Shown here one piece after another: positions 1-6,415 of a DNA stretch of 8,471 nucleotides. The stretch spans positions 1 through 8,471 of the forward strand of contig JAUYHV010000221.1 in the NCBI GenBank assembly GCA_030689845.1, in the 5' to 3' direction. This DNA comes from Dehalococcoidia bacterium. Lineage in GTDB: Bacteria; Chloroflexota; Dehalococcoidia; JACQUA01. Position 1 is the stretch's first letter; every line of letters starts with the position of its first letter. Position numbers and translations under genes: made by a program. Below the pieces are notes generated by a model. The model did not search any database, was not told the DNA's origin, and was given only the letters and a program-made list of their open reading frames with translations.

Positions 1-1435
1 TTCATTGAAGGACATGGAAGAATGGGGCATAAAATACCTAAAAAAAGGTGACACTTACATCGACCCTTACCACATGCCCGGCCACACATATCCGCGACAC
101 CCGAAGCTGGAAGGCTACGACGGGAGGATGACCGGATATGAATATAAACGGGTCTTCGAGCATAAGGTAAAAACAAGTAAAATCAAAACAGTTGAAGACT
201 GTTTTATCCAGGAACTTATCTGCGAAGATGGTGTGGTAAAGGGGGCGTACGGCGTCGACCTTAACACAGGTGAGCCTATAGCTTTTGCCGCCAAGTCAGT
301 GATAATGGCCACCGGCGGCTTTATGGGCTGTTACGAGTTTACTTCAGCCAATCCCACCTTAACCGGGGACGGCCATGCGGCTATGTACCGGGCAGGCGTG
401 GAAATGGTTGACATGGAATTTGTGCAATTCCTACCCACCGTCGCGGTTTGGCCCCTGGCTTTGAAAGGAGTTCCAAATTATTGCTGGGACCTTTACATAA
501 ACCTGCATGGAATATTCTATAACCAGAAGGGCGAGCGGTTTATGGAAAGGTATAACCCGGGAGATAAAGACTGGACCACCAGGGAAAAACTTTCCCGGGC
601 CATCTGGCGGGAGATAATAGAGGGAAGGGGTTCGCCCCGGGGCGGCTGCTACCTGACGTTCCGTCATCTTCCCCGCAATCTCCTGAAAGAGGCCCTGGAG
701 GCGGTTGGGAAAATGTATTTCAAGGAGTACCTGGACGAAGCCGGAATAGACCTGGTCTACGACGGCTGGGAAGTAGCTCCAGGAGCGCACTATGTGCAGG
801 GTGGCGCGAGGCTCGACCCCAAGTACCAGACAAACCTGGAAGGCTTATTTGCCGTGGGAGAAGCCGGTTCAGGAAGCAAGGATGGGGCCGACAGGCTGCC
901 GGGAACGGCATTGCCATTCTGCATGGGCCAGGGCTATATTGCCGGCAGGGAAGCGGCAGCCAGGGCTAAAAAGGTTAGTATGCCAAAGGTAAAAGTGACA
1001 GCGGAACAGGTTGCCGGATTGAAAGCCGCCCTGGGACGGAAAAGCGGAGCAAGTCCCATCGAAGTAAAAAAACAGTTAAAGGGCATCATGTCAAAATACA
1101 CCATGTATTCCCGGACGGAAAAGGGCCTGGAAACGGCCCTGGCTGAACTGAGAGATTTAAAGAAGAATGCCCTTCCCAAGCTTGCCACGAAAAATAAAAA
1201 CGGTATTCAAAACAAAGAATGGACCGATGCCCTGGAAGTGGCCAACATGCTGGATGTGGGTGAAATAATGTGTATTTCCGCAGGACAAAGACAGGAGACC
1301 AGGGGACTCCATGAAAGGGATGATTTCCCCAATGCGGATAATGCATGGTTAAAACGGACGGTGGTCACGAGAAAAGGCGGCAAGCCGGTTTTAAAGACTG
1401 AAAAAGTAACTTTTCCCTATGTTAAGCCAAACTAA
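1..1435 (+). CDS. SdhA/FrdA-type FAD-dependent oxidoreductase, flavoprotein subunit (5' partial)
   Basis: The frame is open to the left edge, so the N-terminus with the GxGxxG Rossmann fold lies outside the window; about 476 residues are visible. Counting from the TTG at base 5, visible family motifs are ATGG (102-105, FAD contact), TGDGHAAMYRAG (120-131), GERFMERY (176-183), SRAIWREIIEGRG (197-209), AHYVQGG (261-267) and GLFAVGEAG (280-288) followed by DGADRLPGTAL (293-303). The C-terminal helical domain and the NAWLK end are typical of SdhA/FrdA. The catalytic-type Arg198, His262 and Arg297 appear kept, but the substrate histidine of the QFHPT motif is Leu (QFLPT, 141-145), so succinate or fumarate is unlikely to be the substrate. 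It would pass electrons to the Fe-S subunit that starts 16 bp downstream. Family assignment is firm; the reaction (possibly reduction of an enoate or arylacrylate, or the reverse) is inference. Confidence 0.88.
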   Translation, partial: SLKDMEEWGIKYLKKGDTYIDPYHMPGHTYPRHPKLEGYDGRMTGYEYKRVFEHKVKTSKIKTVEDCFIQELICEDGVVKGAYGVDLNTGEPIAFAAKSVIMATGGFMGCYEFTSANPTLTGDGHAAMYRAGVEMVDMEFVQFLPTVAVWPLALKGVPNYCWDLYINLHGIFYNQKGERFMERYNPGDKDWTTREKLSRAIWREIIEGRGSPRGGCYLTFRHLPRNLLKEALEAVGKMYFKEYLDEAGIDLVYDGWEVAPGAHYVQGGARLDPKYQTNLEGLFAVGEAGSGSKDGADRLPGTALPFCMGQGYIAGREAAARAKKVSMPKVKVTAEQVAGLKAALGRKSGASPIEVKKQLKGIMSKYTMYSRTEKGLETALAELRDLKKNALPKLATKNKNGIQNKEWTDALEVANMLDVGEIMCISAGQRQETRGLHERDDFPNADNAWLKRTVVTRKGGKPVLKTEKVTFPYVKPN

Positions 1436-1451
1436 GGAGGAAATAAGATAA

Positions 1452-2000
1452 ATGTCAGTTGCTGAATTAGCTAACGTTTCGATATATCGTTTCGACCCTA
1501 CTCAGAACAAGGAGCCCCGCTTTGATAAATACAAAGTTCCCTATAAGGGGAACACCGTCCTGGGTGTCCTGGACTATATCTACCAGAACCTGGACAGCGG
1601 TATAAGTTACAGGGAAGGGTGTACCCATGCCTGGTGCGGCGTCTGCAATTTCGTAGTAAACGGCAAGGTTGTCCTCGGCTGCCGCAAAAGCGCTGAAAAG
1701 ACCATGGTAATCGAACCACATCCCAAGTTTAAGTTAATTAAAGACCTGGTAGTCGATTTCGACACAAAGGTCAAGAAGCGAAAGGAACTCCCGAAGAAAC
1801 CGTCGCGCTTCGTTTTAAAAGATGAACTTTGCGATGGCTGCGGTGATTGTGTCCTGATATGTCCCACCGGGGCGACAGGGCTTCGCAAAAAGGGAAGCAA
1901 GGTGCTCGCCCTGCACACCGACGCGCCTGCCTGCTGCGGCGTTACCTGCAAGTTGTGCGCCGATAACTGCCACACCATGGCAATAACCATTTTAGATTAA
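1452..2000 (+). CDS. 2Fe-2S / 4Fe-4S iron-sulfur electron-transfer subunit (SdhB-like, short)
   Basis: This 182-residue protein has an SdhB-like N-terminal plant-type ferredoxin fold. The [2Fe-2S] ligands have spacing C57-x4-C62-x2-C65-x11-C77. A ferredoxin-like C-terminal part follows, with C127-x2-C130-x2-C133-x3-C137-Pro and a second, less regular set C161/C162-x3-C166-x2-C169-x3-C173. It is much shorter than canonical SdhB/FrdB (about 230-250 residues), and no transmembrane anchor gene follows. The likely role is to wire the upstream flavoprotein to a soluble electron carrier. AAGGAGGA overlaps the stop codon of the flavoprotein gene and lies about 10 bp before the ATG, so the two are co-translated. 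Cluster count (one [2Fe-2S] plus one or two [4Fe-4S]) is inferred from cysteine spacing only. Confidence 0.87.
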   Translation: MSVAELANVSIYRFDPTQNKEPRFDKYKVPYKGNTVLGVLDYIYQNLDSGISYREGCTHAWCGVCNFVVNGKVVLGCRKSAEKTMVIEPHPKFKLIKDLVVDFDTKVKKRKELPKKPSRFVLKDELCDGCGDCVLICPTGATGLRKKGSKVLALHTDAPACCGVTCKLCADNCHTMAITILD

Positions 2001-2007
2001 AGGCTTT

Positions 2008-2021
2008 ATAGCCCGGGCTAT
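2008..2021. other. Perfect 14-bp palindrome in the Fe-S/MoaD-like intergenic gap
   Basis: ATAGCCCGGGCTAT is a perfect inverted repeat in the 30-bp gap before the GTG start of the MoaD-like gene. As RNA it could form only a 5-bp stem with a CCGG loop. It may be a small processing or translation-tuning element, or chance; no function is claimed. Confidence 0.35.
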
Positions 2022-2030
2022 TCTGGTAAC

Positions 2031-2330
2031 GTGCGGATAAATATTAAACTCTACGGGCATCTGCCTGACCTGGCCGGCAGGCATGAATTCAATCTTGATG
2101 TAAAAGAGCCTACCGTTAAGAGCCTCCTTGAGGCGATTAAAGCTTCGTGTCCCCAGCGTTTCGTTTCGGCGGTGATGGATTCGGAGTACGATCCGCCTGA
2201 ACTTATGGTTCTCGCCGTTATCGACGGCATGCCGATATTTTACGGGCAGGGCTTAAATACTCCTTTGAAGGATGGGAGCGAGGTAATATTGATGCCGGCC
2301 CTGGCGGGCGGCACACAAAATAAGAATTGA
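2031..2330 (+). CDS. MoaD/ThiS-family ubiquitin-fold small protein
   Basis: This is a 99-residue beta-grasp protein. The start MRINIKLYGHLPDLAG and the region VKSLLEAI (29-36) match the MoaD/ThiS pattern, as does the C-terminal run DGSEVILMPALAGG (81-94). MoaD and ThiS are sulfur carriers whose terminal Gly-Gly is adenylated and thiocarboxylated; here five residues (TQNKN) follow the Gly-Gly. The start is GTG, 30 bp after the Fe-S gene, with only a weak ribosome site (CTGGTAA); the N-terminal strand fits the family exactly, which supports it. No MoaE, MoeB or ThiF partner is in the window. MoaD-like genes often accompany tungsten or molybdenum aldehyde oxidoreductases, so such an enzyme could lie upstream. 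Family firm, role unknown. Confidence 0.8.
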   Translation: MRINIKLYGHLPDLAGRHEFNLDVKEPTVKSLLEAIKASCPQRFVSAVMDSEYDPPELMVLAVIDGMPIFYGQGLNTPLKDGSEVILMPALAGGTQNKN

Positions 2331-2352
2331 AGGTTTTTTCAGGAGGAATATT

Positions 2353-3783
2353 ATGAACTGGGATGTCAGGGACTATATAGCCCGGGTTCAGGCAGCGGGC
2401 CAACTCAAGGAGATAAAAGGGGCCGACTGGGACCTGGAAATCGGTTGCCTAACAAGTCTTCTTTCCAAACAGGACAACTGTCCCGCGATAATCTTCGATG
2501 AAATAAAGGACTATCCTAAAGGCTTCAGGCTGTTAACGGCTCCGACTTCGAATCCAGTTACCCTGTGTATTACCTTCGGCTTACCCGTTATTTCCAATAC
2601 CCTGGAACTCCTGGAGGTTTTAAGACAGAAACTTCCTGTATGGCAGGGTGCGGCATCCGCAAATCTCCCTACCGTAGTTAAAAGCGGCCCCGTGATGGAA
2701 AATGTTTACAGCGGAAAAGATATAGACCTGTTTAAGTTTCCCACACCCAGATGGAACGAACTCGACGGGGGCAGGTATATAGGCACAGGGGACGCCATAA
2801 TAACCAGAGACCCCGATGACGGCTGGACAAATGTTGGAACATACAGGGTGATGGTTCACGATAAGAACACGTTGGGTTTCCATATGTCGCCGGGAAAGCA
2901 CGGGCGGATCCATTACGAAAAACTGCATGCCCGGGGGAAACCCTGTCCTATTGCGGTGAGCATCGGGCACCATCCCCTGGTTTACAGGGTTGGCTGTCTG
3001 GAGTTTTCTCCCGGTATCGAGTACGGGCTTCTTGGGGCCATTGCCGGAAGTCCCGTCCCGGTTATCCAGGAGGACATAACTGGTCTTCCCATACCCGCGG
3101 ATGCGGAAGCCGTAATCGTCGGCTGGTGTCCTCCCAATGAGTTCAGGGAGGAGGGACCTTTTGGGGAGTGGACAGGGTACTATGCCAGCAAAGGCAGACC
3201 GGCTCCCATAATAAACGTGGAGCGCATTTATCACAGGAACAACCCTGTAATGCTGGGTTCCTGCAATGCCATACCTCCCCACGAAGACTCTTACTATCAT
3301 TCGGTAATGAGGAGCACGGTGATTTACAGCGAAATGATACAGGCGGGTATTCCCGATGTACGGGCCGTCTGGCTCAGTAACGTGGGCGGCAGGCTGTTAA
3401 TCACCTTGTCCATAAAACAGAGATACGCCGGCCATGCAAAACAGGCGGCACTGATAGCCAGCCAGAGCACCGTGGGCGCCTACATGGGACGTTACGTTAT
3501 AGTAGTAGATGAGGATATCGATCCCACCGATACCCAGGAAGTATTATGGGCCCTGTGTACCCGTTCCGACCCCGAAAAAGATATCGATATAATCAGGAGA
3601 GCATGGAGCACCCCCCTGGACCCCATCATCCGTAAACCCGCCACGGCGTTTATGAATTCCAGGGCCATTATCGATGCCTGCAAACCCTACGAGTGGATGG
3701 ACGAGTTTCCCCAGGAAATCAAAATTGACGAGGCTGTAGCGGCCAGGGTAATGCAGAAATGGGGAGATATTTTAAAGAGTTAA
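2353..3783 (+). CDS. UbiD-family prenylated-FMN-dependent (de)carboxylase
   Basis: This 476-residue protein matches UbiD/Fdc1 along its whole length. Residues matching the Fdc1 prFMN/Mn/K site are Asn160 (N168), His183 (H191) and Glu223 (E233). The catalytic triad Arg165 (in VGTYR), Glu267 and Glu272 (in EEGPFGEWTGYY) matches R173, E277 and E282. QRYAGHAKQAA (356-366) is another conserved block. The family reversibly decarboxylates aromatic or alpha,beta-unsaturated acids; the cofactor is made by UbiX, not in the window. AGGAGG lies 6 bp before the ATG, and the gap to the MoaD-like gene is 22 bp. Linkage to a flavin/Fe-S reductase argues for catabolism of an aromatic or acrylate-type acid rather than quinone biosynthesis. 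The sequence does not reveal the substrate or direction of reaction. Confidence 0.93.
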   Translation: MNWDVRDYIARVQAAGQLKEIKGADWDLEIGCLTSLLSKQDNCPAIIFDEIKDYPKGFRLLTAPTSNPVTLCITFGLPVISNTLELLEVLRQKLPVWQGAASANLPTVVKSGPVMENVYSGKDIDLFKFPTPRWNELDGGRYIGTGDAIITRDPDDGWTNVGTYRVMVHDKNTLGFHMSPGKHGRIHYEKLHARGKPCPIAVSIGHHPLVYRVGCLEFSPGIEYGLLGAIAGSPVPVIQEDITGLPIPADAEAVIVGWCPPNEFREEGPFGEWTGYYASKGRPAPIINVERIYHRNNPVMLGSCNAIPPHEDSYYHSVMRSTVIYSEMIQAGIPDVRAVWLSNVGGRLLITLSIKQRYAGHAKQAALIASQSTVGAYMGRYVIVVDEDIDPTDTQEVLWALCTRSDPEKDIDIIRRAWSTPLDPIIRKPATAFMNSRAIIDACKPYEWMDEFPQEIKIDEAVAARVMQKWGDILKS

Positions 3784-3850
3784 AGAACGGTAACAAAAAA
3801 ATTGTTCCTTCTCAAACTGAGTGGGTAAGAAAAAATGAAGGTACATAGAT

Positions 3851-3893
3851 GAAGACATATACGAAGAAGGGTTCATCTGATGCGTCTTCTTTT
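3851..3893 (+). terminator. Possible intrinsic terminator after the UbiD operon
   Basis: GAAGACATAT (3851-3860) pairs with ATGCGTCTTC (3880-3889) with one mismatch and one G-U pair, around a 19-base loop, followed by TTTT. An outer TGGGTAA/TTACCCA pair (3822-3828 with 3892-3898) could extend the fold. The stem is AT-rich and the loop large, so it is a weak candidate about 70 bp after the UbiD stop. Confidence 0.35.
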
Positions 3894-3895
3894 AC

Positions 3896-3921
3896 CCATT
3901 CCGACGAAAGTCGGAATCCAG
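3896..3921 (+). repeat. 26-bp REP-like hairpin repeat, copy 1
   Basis: The core ATTCCGAC-GAAA-GTCGGAAT is a perfect 8-bp stem with a GNRA-type tetraloop, flanked by CC and CCAG. An identical 26-bp copy lies at 8410-8435, and the hairpins inside the 6221-6360 element share the ATTCC...GGAATCCAG frame. It belongs to the widespread CATTCC...GGAATCCAG class of intergenic palindromes. Confidence 0.8.
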
Positions 3922-3937
3922 TAATAATTATGAATGA

Positions 3938-3997
3938 TTATAATGTATATTGGATAGAGTAAGGATGAGTTTACCCGCTTGAAATGAAAAAGAGCCA
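3938..3997 (+). repeat. 60-bp intergenic repeat, copy A
   Basis: This 60-bp block matches the reverse complement of 8298-8357 at 57 of 60 positions (differences at 3955, 3965 and 3977), and identity stops sharply at both ends. It begins with TTATAAT and contains TTGAAA near its 3' end. Both copies lie upstream of, and point toward, a gene (here the MscS/DUF5752 gene, at 8298-8357 the Crp/Fnr gene). It could be a duplicated promoter segment or the remnant of a mobile element. Confidence 0.85.
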
Positions 3998-4035
3998 AAA
4001 TTTTTATGCTAAAATAACCTGATTCTGGATATTAA

Positions 4036-4107
4036 AAGAGTGATACGTATGGTTTCATCAGCTTTATTATTAAAAAATATATTTTTGTTGTCGCAGGTGT
4101 TATAGCA
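4036..4107 (+). other. In-frame relic of an MscS-type transmembrane helix before the annotated start
   Basis: The frame of the following gene stays open back to a TAA at 4033-4035 and reads a hydrophobic run including KYIFVVAGVIAVG that leads into the MscS beta domain. It looks like the pore helix of an MscS channel, but it has no ATG, GTG or TTG start, and no TM1/TM2 coding is visible further upstream. Bases 3998-4035 hold nothing recognisable. Confidence 0.5.
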
Positions 4108-4986
4108 GTGGGTGTGGCTTCCGTTGTCCGTCGCCTTCTCTCAAAAATCTTCCGACATTCCGGCTTTTTATCCAACAGAGCTGTTCAAGCCGGCGATTAT
4201 ATTAAGCTGGATTCTGGTGAGGAAGGGTATGTCCTCAGCGTCACAAGGAGTCATATCTCGATCAAGGGACTTGACGGGGCAAGCCTGATCGTACCCAGTA
4301 GAAAATTATCAAACTCCGGGATAAAAAACTACGGGAAATCCGTTAAAACCGCGAAAAATCCATTTCGTTTTCACACCAGGCTGCAGCTAAAAGAAGTCAC
4401 CGGTATCAGGTGCAGCAACTTAAATGAATTGCTGCAGGGACTTAAAGTTGTGCCGGATAGCGTCATTTATTATCATACGCATAATTTCGTAGAGGAGCAC
4501 CACTTCCTGACTCCGGAACCGCCTAATGATTTTGCTTTCTGGGTAGCCGATGCCGTGGGCGACCAGGAACTGGGAGAAAAATTAGCTTTTATAGACCCCA
4601 TGCATTACCCGACGCTGGCGGCCATCAGAGCAAATATAATAAAATTGGTGGAAGAGTCCCTTTCCAGTAACGATGGCAGCAGGAAGGTACACGAAGGCAG
4701 GGAATTACACTTTATCAAGTGCATCAGTGTTAATATCCCCACTCCCTATATCGTGCATGACCTGAGAGAATTTGTAGAAGTCCTGAAACACGTCTCCGTC
4801 AATTCACTTTATTTCCATATGTTCGAATCAAAATTAAGGCTTCACCGGGGCGCCAACGATTTTTCGATATGGATCGAAGACAACCTGGATGACGCCGAAC
4901 TCGCCCGTCAGATAGCCCTGCTGGACCCATATTCATTAACCCTGGAGGGTCTGAGAGCGGCCCTGATCCAACTGGTAGAAAAATGA
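4108..4986 (+). CDS. MscS beta-domain / tandem DUF5752 protein, probably 5'-truncated channel gene
   Basis: This 292-residue protein starts at the first available GTG. Residues 26-76 match the MscS beta domain (AGDYIKL, then IVPSRKLSNSGIKNYGK). Residues about 87-185 and 200-292 are two copies of one domain of DUF5752 type. Both share NDFxxWxxD, an acidic xxELxxxxxxxDP segment and a final TLxxxRxxxIxLVE. DUF5752 is known to accompany trehalose synthases. The membrane helices an MscS channel needs are absent except for an untranslated-looking relic just upstream, so this is either a degraded channel or a soluble sensor or adaptor left after truncation. The ribosome site is weak (CAGGTG 8 bp before GTG). 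The gene overlaps treT by ATGA, indicating translational coupling and a shared osmotic-stress role. Domain calls are good; functionality is uncertain. Confidence 0.7.
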   Translation: MGVASVVRRLLSKIFRHSGFLSNRAVQAGDYIKLDSGEEGYVLSVTRSHISIKGLDGASLIVPSRKLSNSGIKNYGKSVKTAKNPFRFHTRLQLKEVTGIRCSNLNELLQGLKVVPDSVIYYHTHNFVEEHHFLTPEPPNDFAFWVADAVGDQELGEKLAFIDPMHYPTLAAIRANIIKLVEESLSSNDGSRKVHEGRELHFIKCISVNIPTPYIVHDLREFVEVLKHVSVNSLYFHMFESKLRLHRGANDFSIWIEDNLDDAELARQIALLDPYSLTLEGLRAALIQLVEK

Positions 4987-6209
4987 AAAATATTAAGATA
5001 GAAGATTACATCCCCATCGTGGGACGGAGTACTATCGAGGATTTATACTACCTGGCCCAAGCCATATCTCCCCGGGTGATTCAAAATATTAACTCCACTT
5101 TTACCGGCGGCGGAGTTGCCGAGATATTGAACCGGGGAGTACCCCTCATGAACCAACTCGGAGTAGATTCCAGGTGGGATACTATAAAGGGAGATGAAAG
5201 CTTTTTCCGGGTAACCAAGAAATTTCACAACGCCCTCCACGGCAAACAGCAGGACATCAGCCAGGAAGAGTTGGATTACTTCATCGAAGTCAACCGCCGC
5301 AACCTCCGGGAAATGGAATTAACCGGTGACTTTATCCTGGTACATGATCCACAGCCGATTGTCCTTATAGAAAAAAAGAAAGAGATAGGCAAAAAGTGGC
5401 TCTGGAGGTGTCACATTGATGTTTCCAGGCCGGATAAAAAAATATGGGAATTTTTAAGGGGTTTCGTCTACGATTATGACGGGGCAGTTTTTTCAGCGCC
5501 TAACTTCTCCCAGGATTTACCCATAAGGCAGTTCCTCATCTCTCCTTCCATCGACCCCCTGAGCGAAAAAAACAGGGATATCGAACAGGGTTTTATCGAC
5601 GAGGTACTTACCAAGTATGGTATTCGTTCGGAAAAGCCCATAATTACCCAGGTATCCCGTTTCGACTATCTCAAGGATCCCGTCGGAGTCATTGACGCTT
5701 TTAACCTGGTAAAACGGAGTGTAGATTGCCAGCTCATCCTGGCAGGGGGGACAGCCACCGATGACCCTGAATCGGATGAAGTTCTGACCAAAGTCAGGGA
5801 GAAAGCCGACGGCAATCCGGACATTCACATCCTCCTTGTCCCCACGGGCAGCGACCTGGAGATAAACGCCTTGCAGCGGGCTTCCAGTATTATTGTGCAA
5901 AAGTCCATCAGAGAGGGGTTCGGGTTGACTGTTACCGAAGGGTTGTGGAAGGGCAAACCGGTAGTCGCCTCGGCTGTCGGGGGCATACCCCTCCAGATAA
6001 AAAATCGTCTGACCGGGTTGCTCAGCTACAGTATCGAGGGCACCGCTCTCGATATACGTAACCTGCTGACAAATGCCACGTTTGCGAAATGGCTTGGGGG
6101 AAACGGCAGAGAACACGTAAGGCACAATTTTCTTATCACCAGGCAGATTAAAGAATGGCTGCTTCTTTTCATATCCACCGAGCACCCTGGCGATACGATA
6201 TACTTGTAA
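4983..6209 (+). CDS. treT: Trehalose glycosyltransferring synthase TreT (GT4 family)
   Basis: This 408-residue GT4 glycosyltransferase is close to the usual TreT length. TreT makes trehalose from NDP-glucose and glucose in the cytoplasm, reversibly in several members. Visible features are VGRSTIEDLYYLA (13-25), the acceptor-side NSTFTGGGVAEIL (37-49), FFRVTKKFHNALHG (74-87), HDPQP (121-125), donor-site SRFDYLKDP (225-233) and the GT4 E-x7-E pair Glu311/Glu319 in REGFGLTVTEGLWKG (310-324), with VGGIPLQI (332-339). It is intact and starts inside the stop codon of the DUF5752 gene. Trehalose is a compatible solute, so coupling to an MscS-derived gene fits osmotic adaptation. TreT is most common in thermophilic archaea and bacteria, a mild hint of a thermophilic host. 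A related GT4 enzyme such as trehalose phosphorylase is the alternative. Confidence 0.88.
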   Translation: MKNIKIEDYIPIVGRSTIEDLYYLAQAISPRVIQNINSTFTGGGVAEILNRGVPLMNQLGVDSRWDTIKGDESFFRVTKKFHNALHGKQQDISQEELDYFIEVNRRNLREMELTGDFILVHDPQPIVLIEKKKEIGKKWLWRCHIDVSRPDKKIWEFLRGFVYDYDGAVFSAPNFSQDLPIRQFLISPSIDPLSEKNRDIEQGFIDEVLTKYGIRSEKPIITQVSRFDYLKDPVGVIDAFNLVKRSVDCQLILAGGTATDDPESDEVLTKVREKADGNPDIHILLVPTGSDLEINALQRASSIIVQKSIREGFGLTVTEGLWKGKPVVASAVGGIPLQIKNRLTGLLSYSIEGTALDIRNLLTNATFAKWLGGNGREHVRHNFLITRQIKEWLLLFISTEHPGDTIYL

Positions 6210-6220
6210 ATTGTAGCTAT

Positions 6221-6360
6221 TGTAGTGTCTCATAAATGACCTTACAATCTTTGTCATTCCGGGCTTGCCCCGGAATCCAGTCTGTTGCTCTGGATTCCCG
6301 CTTTCGCGGGAATGACACCAATGGCACCGAAAATTGTAAAGAGATATTAGAGACACTACA
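6221..6360. mobile_element. 140-bp MITE-like element with TIRs and 4-bp target duplication
   Basis: The ends are TGTAGTGTCTC and its complement GAGACACTACA. Within the outer 28 bp, the first 11 and last 7 bases (TTACAAT) match at equal spacing. CTAT flanks both sides (6217-6220 and 6361-6364), consistent with a 4-bp target duplication. The interior holds two hairpins, ATTCCGGG/CCCGGAAT and ATTCCCGC/GCGGGAAT, within the larger GTCATTCC...GGAATCCAG and CTGGATTCC...GGAATGAC inverted pair. It encodes no protein and would need a transposase in trans. It lies 11 bp past the treT stop in the convergent gap and could act as a two-way terminator. Confidence 0.8.
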
Positions 6361-6415
6361 CTATGTGAATGTTACCCCGCCCTCTTATTTTAGCCCGGCT
6401 GGATATTAAGTTTAT

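Noticed and set aside
2620..3300. 226-codon minus-strand open frame inside the UbiD gene
   Set aside because: It is fully antisense to a well-supported gene, with no recognisable domain; a compositional shadow.
3785..3813. AGAACGGTAACAA...TTGTTCCTTCT hairpin right after the UbiD stop as terminator
   Set aside because: The stem has two bulges, is AT-rich and has no T tract after it.
3903..3912. GAC-GAAA-GTC in the hairpin repeats (also 8417-8426) as possible sites for the Crp/Fnr regulator
   Set aside because: The match to GAC-N4-GTC follows from the hairpin stem itself and no promoter has fitting spacing; probably coincidence.
3979..4007. TTGAAA-N17-TTTTAT promoter at the end of the 60-bp repeat
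   Set aside because: The -10 matches only 4 of 6 and the other repeat copy does not give a convincing -10 at the same spacing.
5517..6356. Long minus-strand open frame of 279 codons antisense to treT and running through the MITE
   Set aside because: It is the antisense shadow of treT joined to the translated REP hairpins (a SRESGNPE-type sequence often mis-annotated as protein), with no domain or ribosome site.
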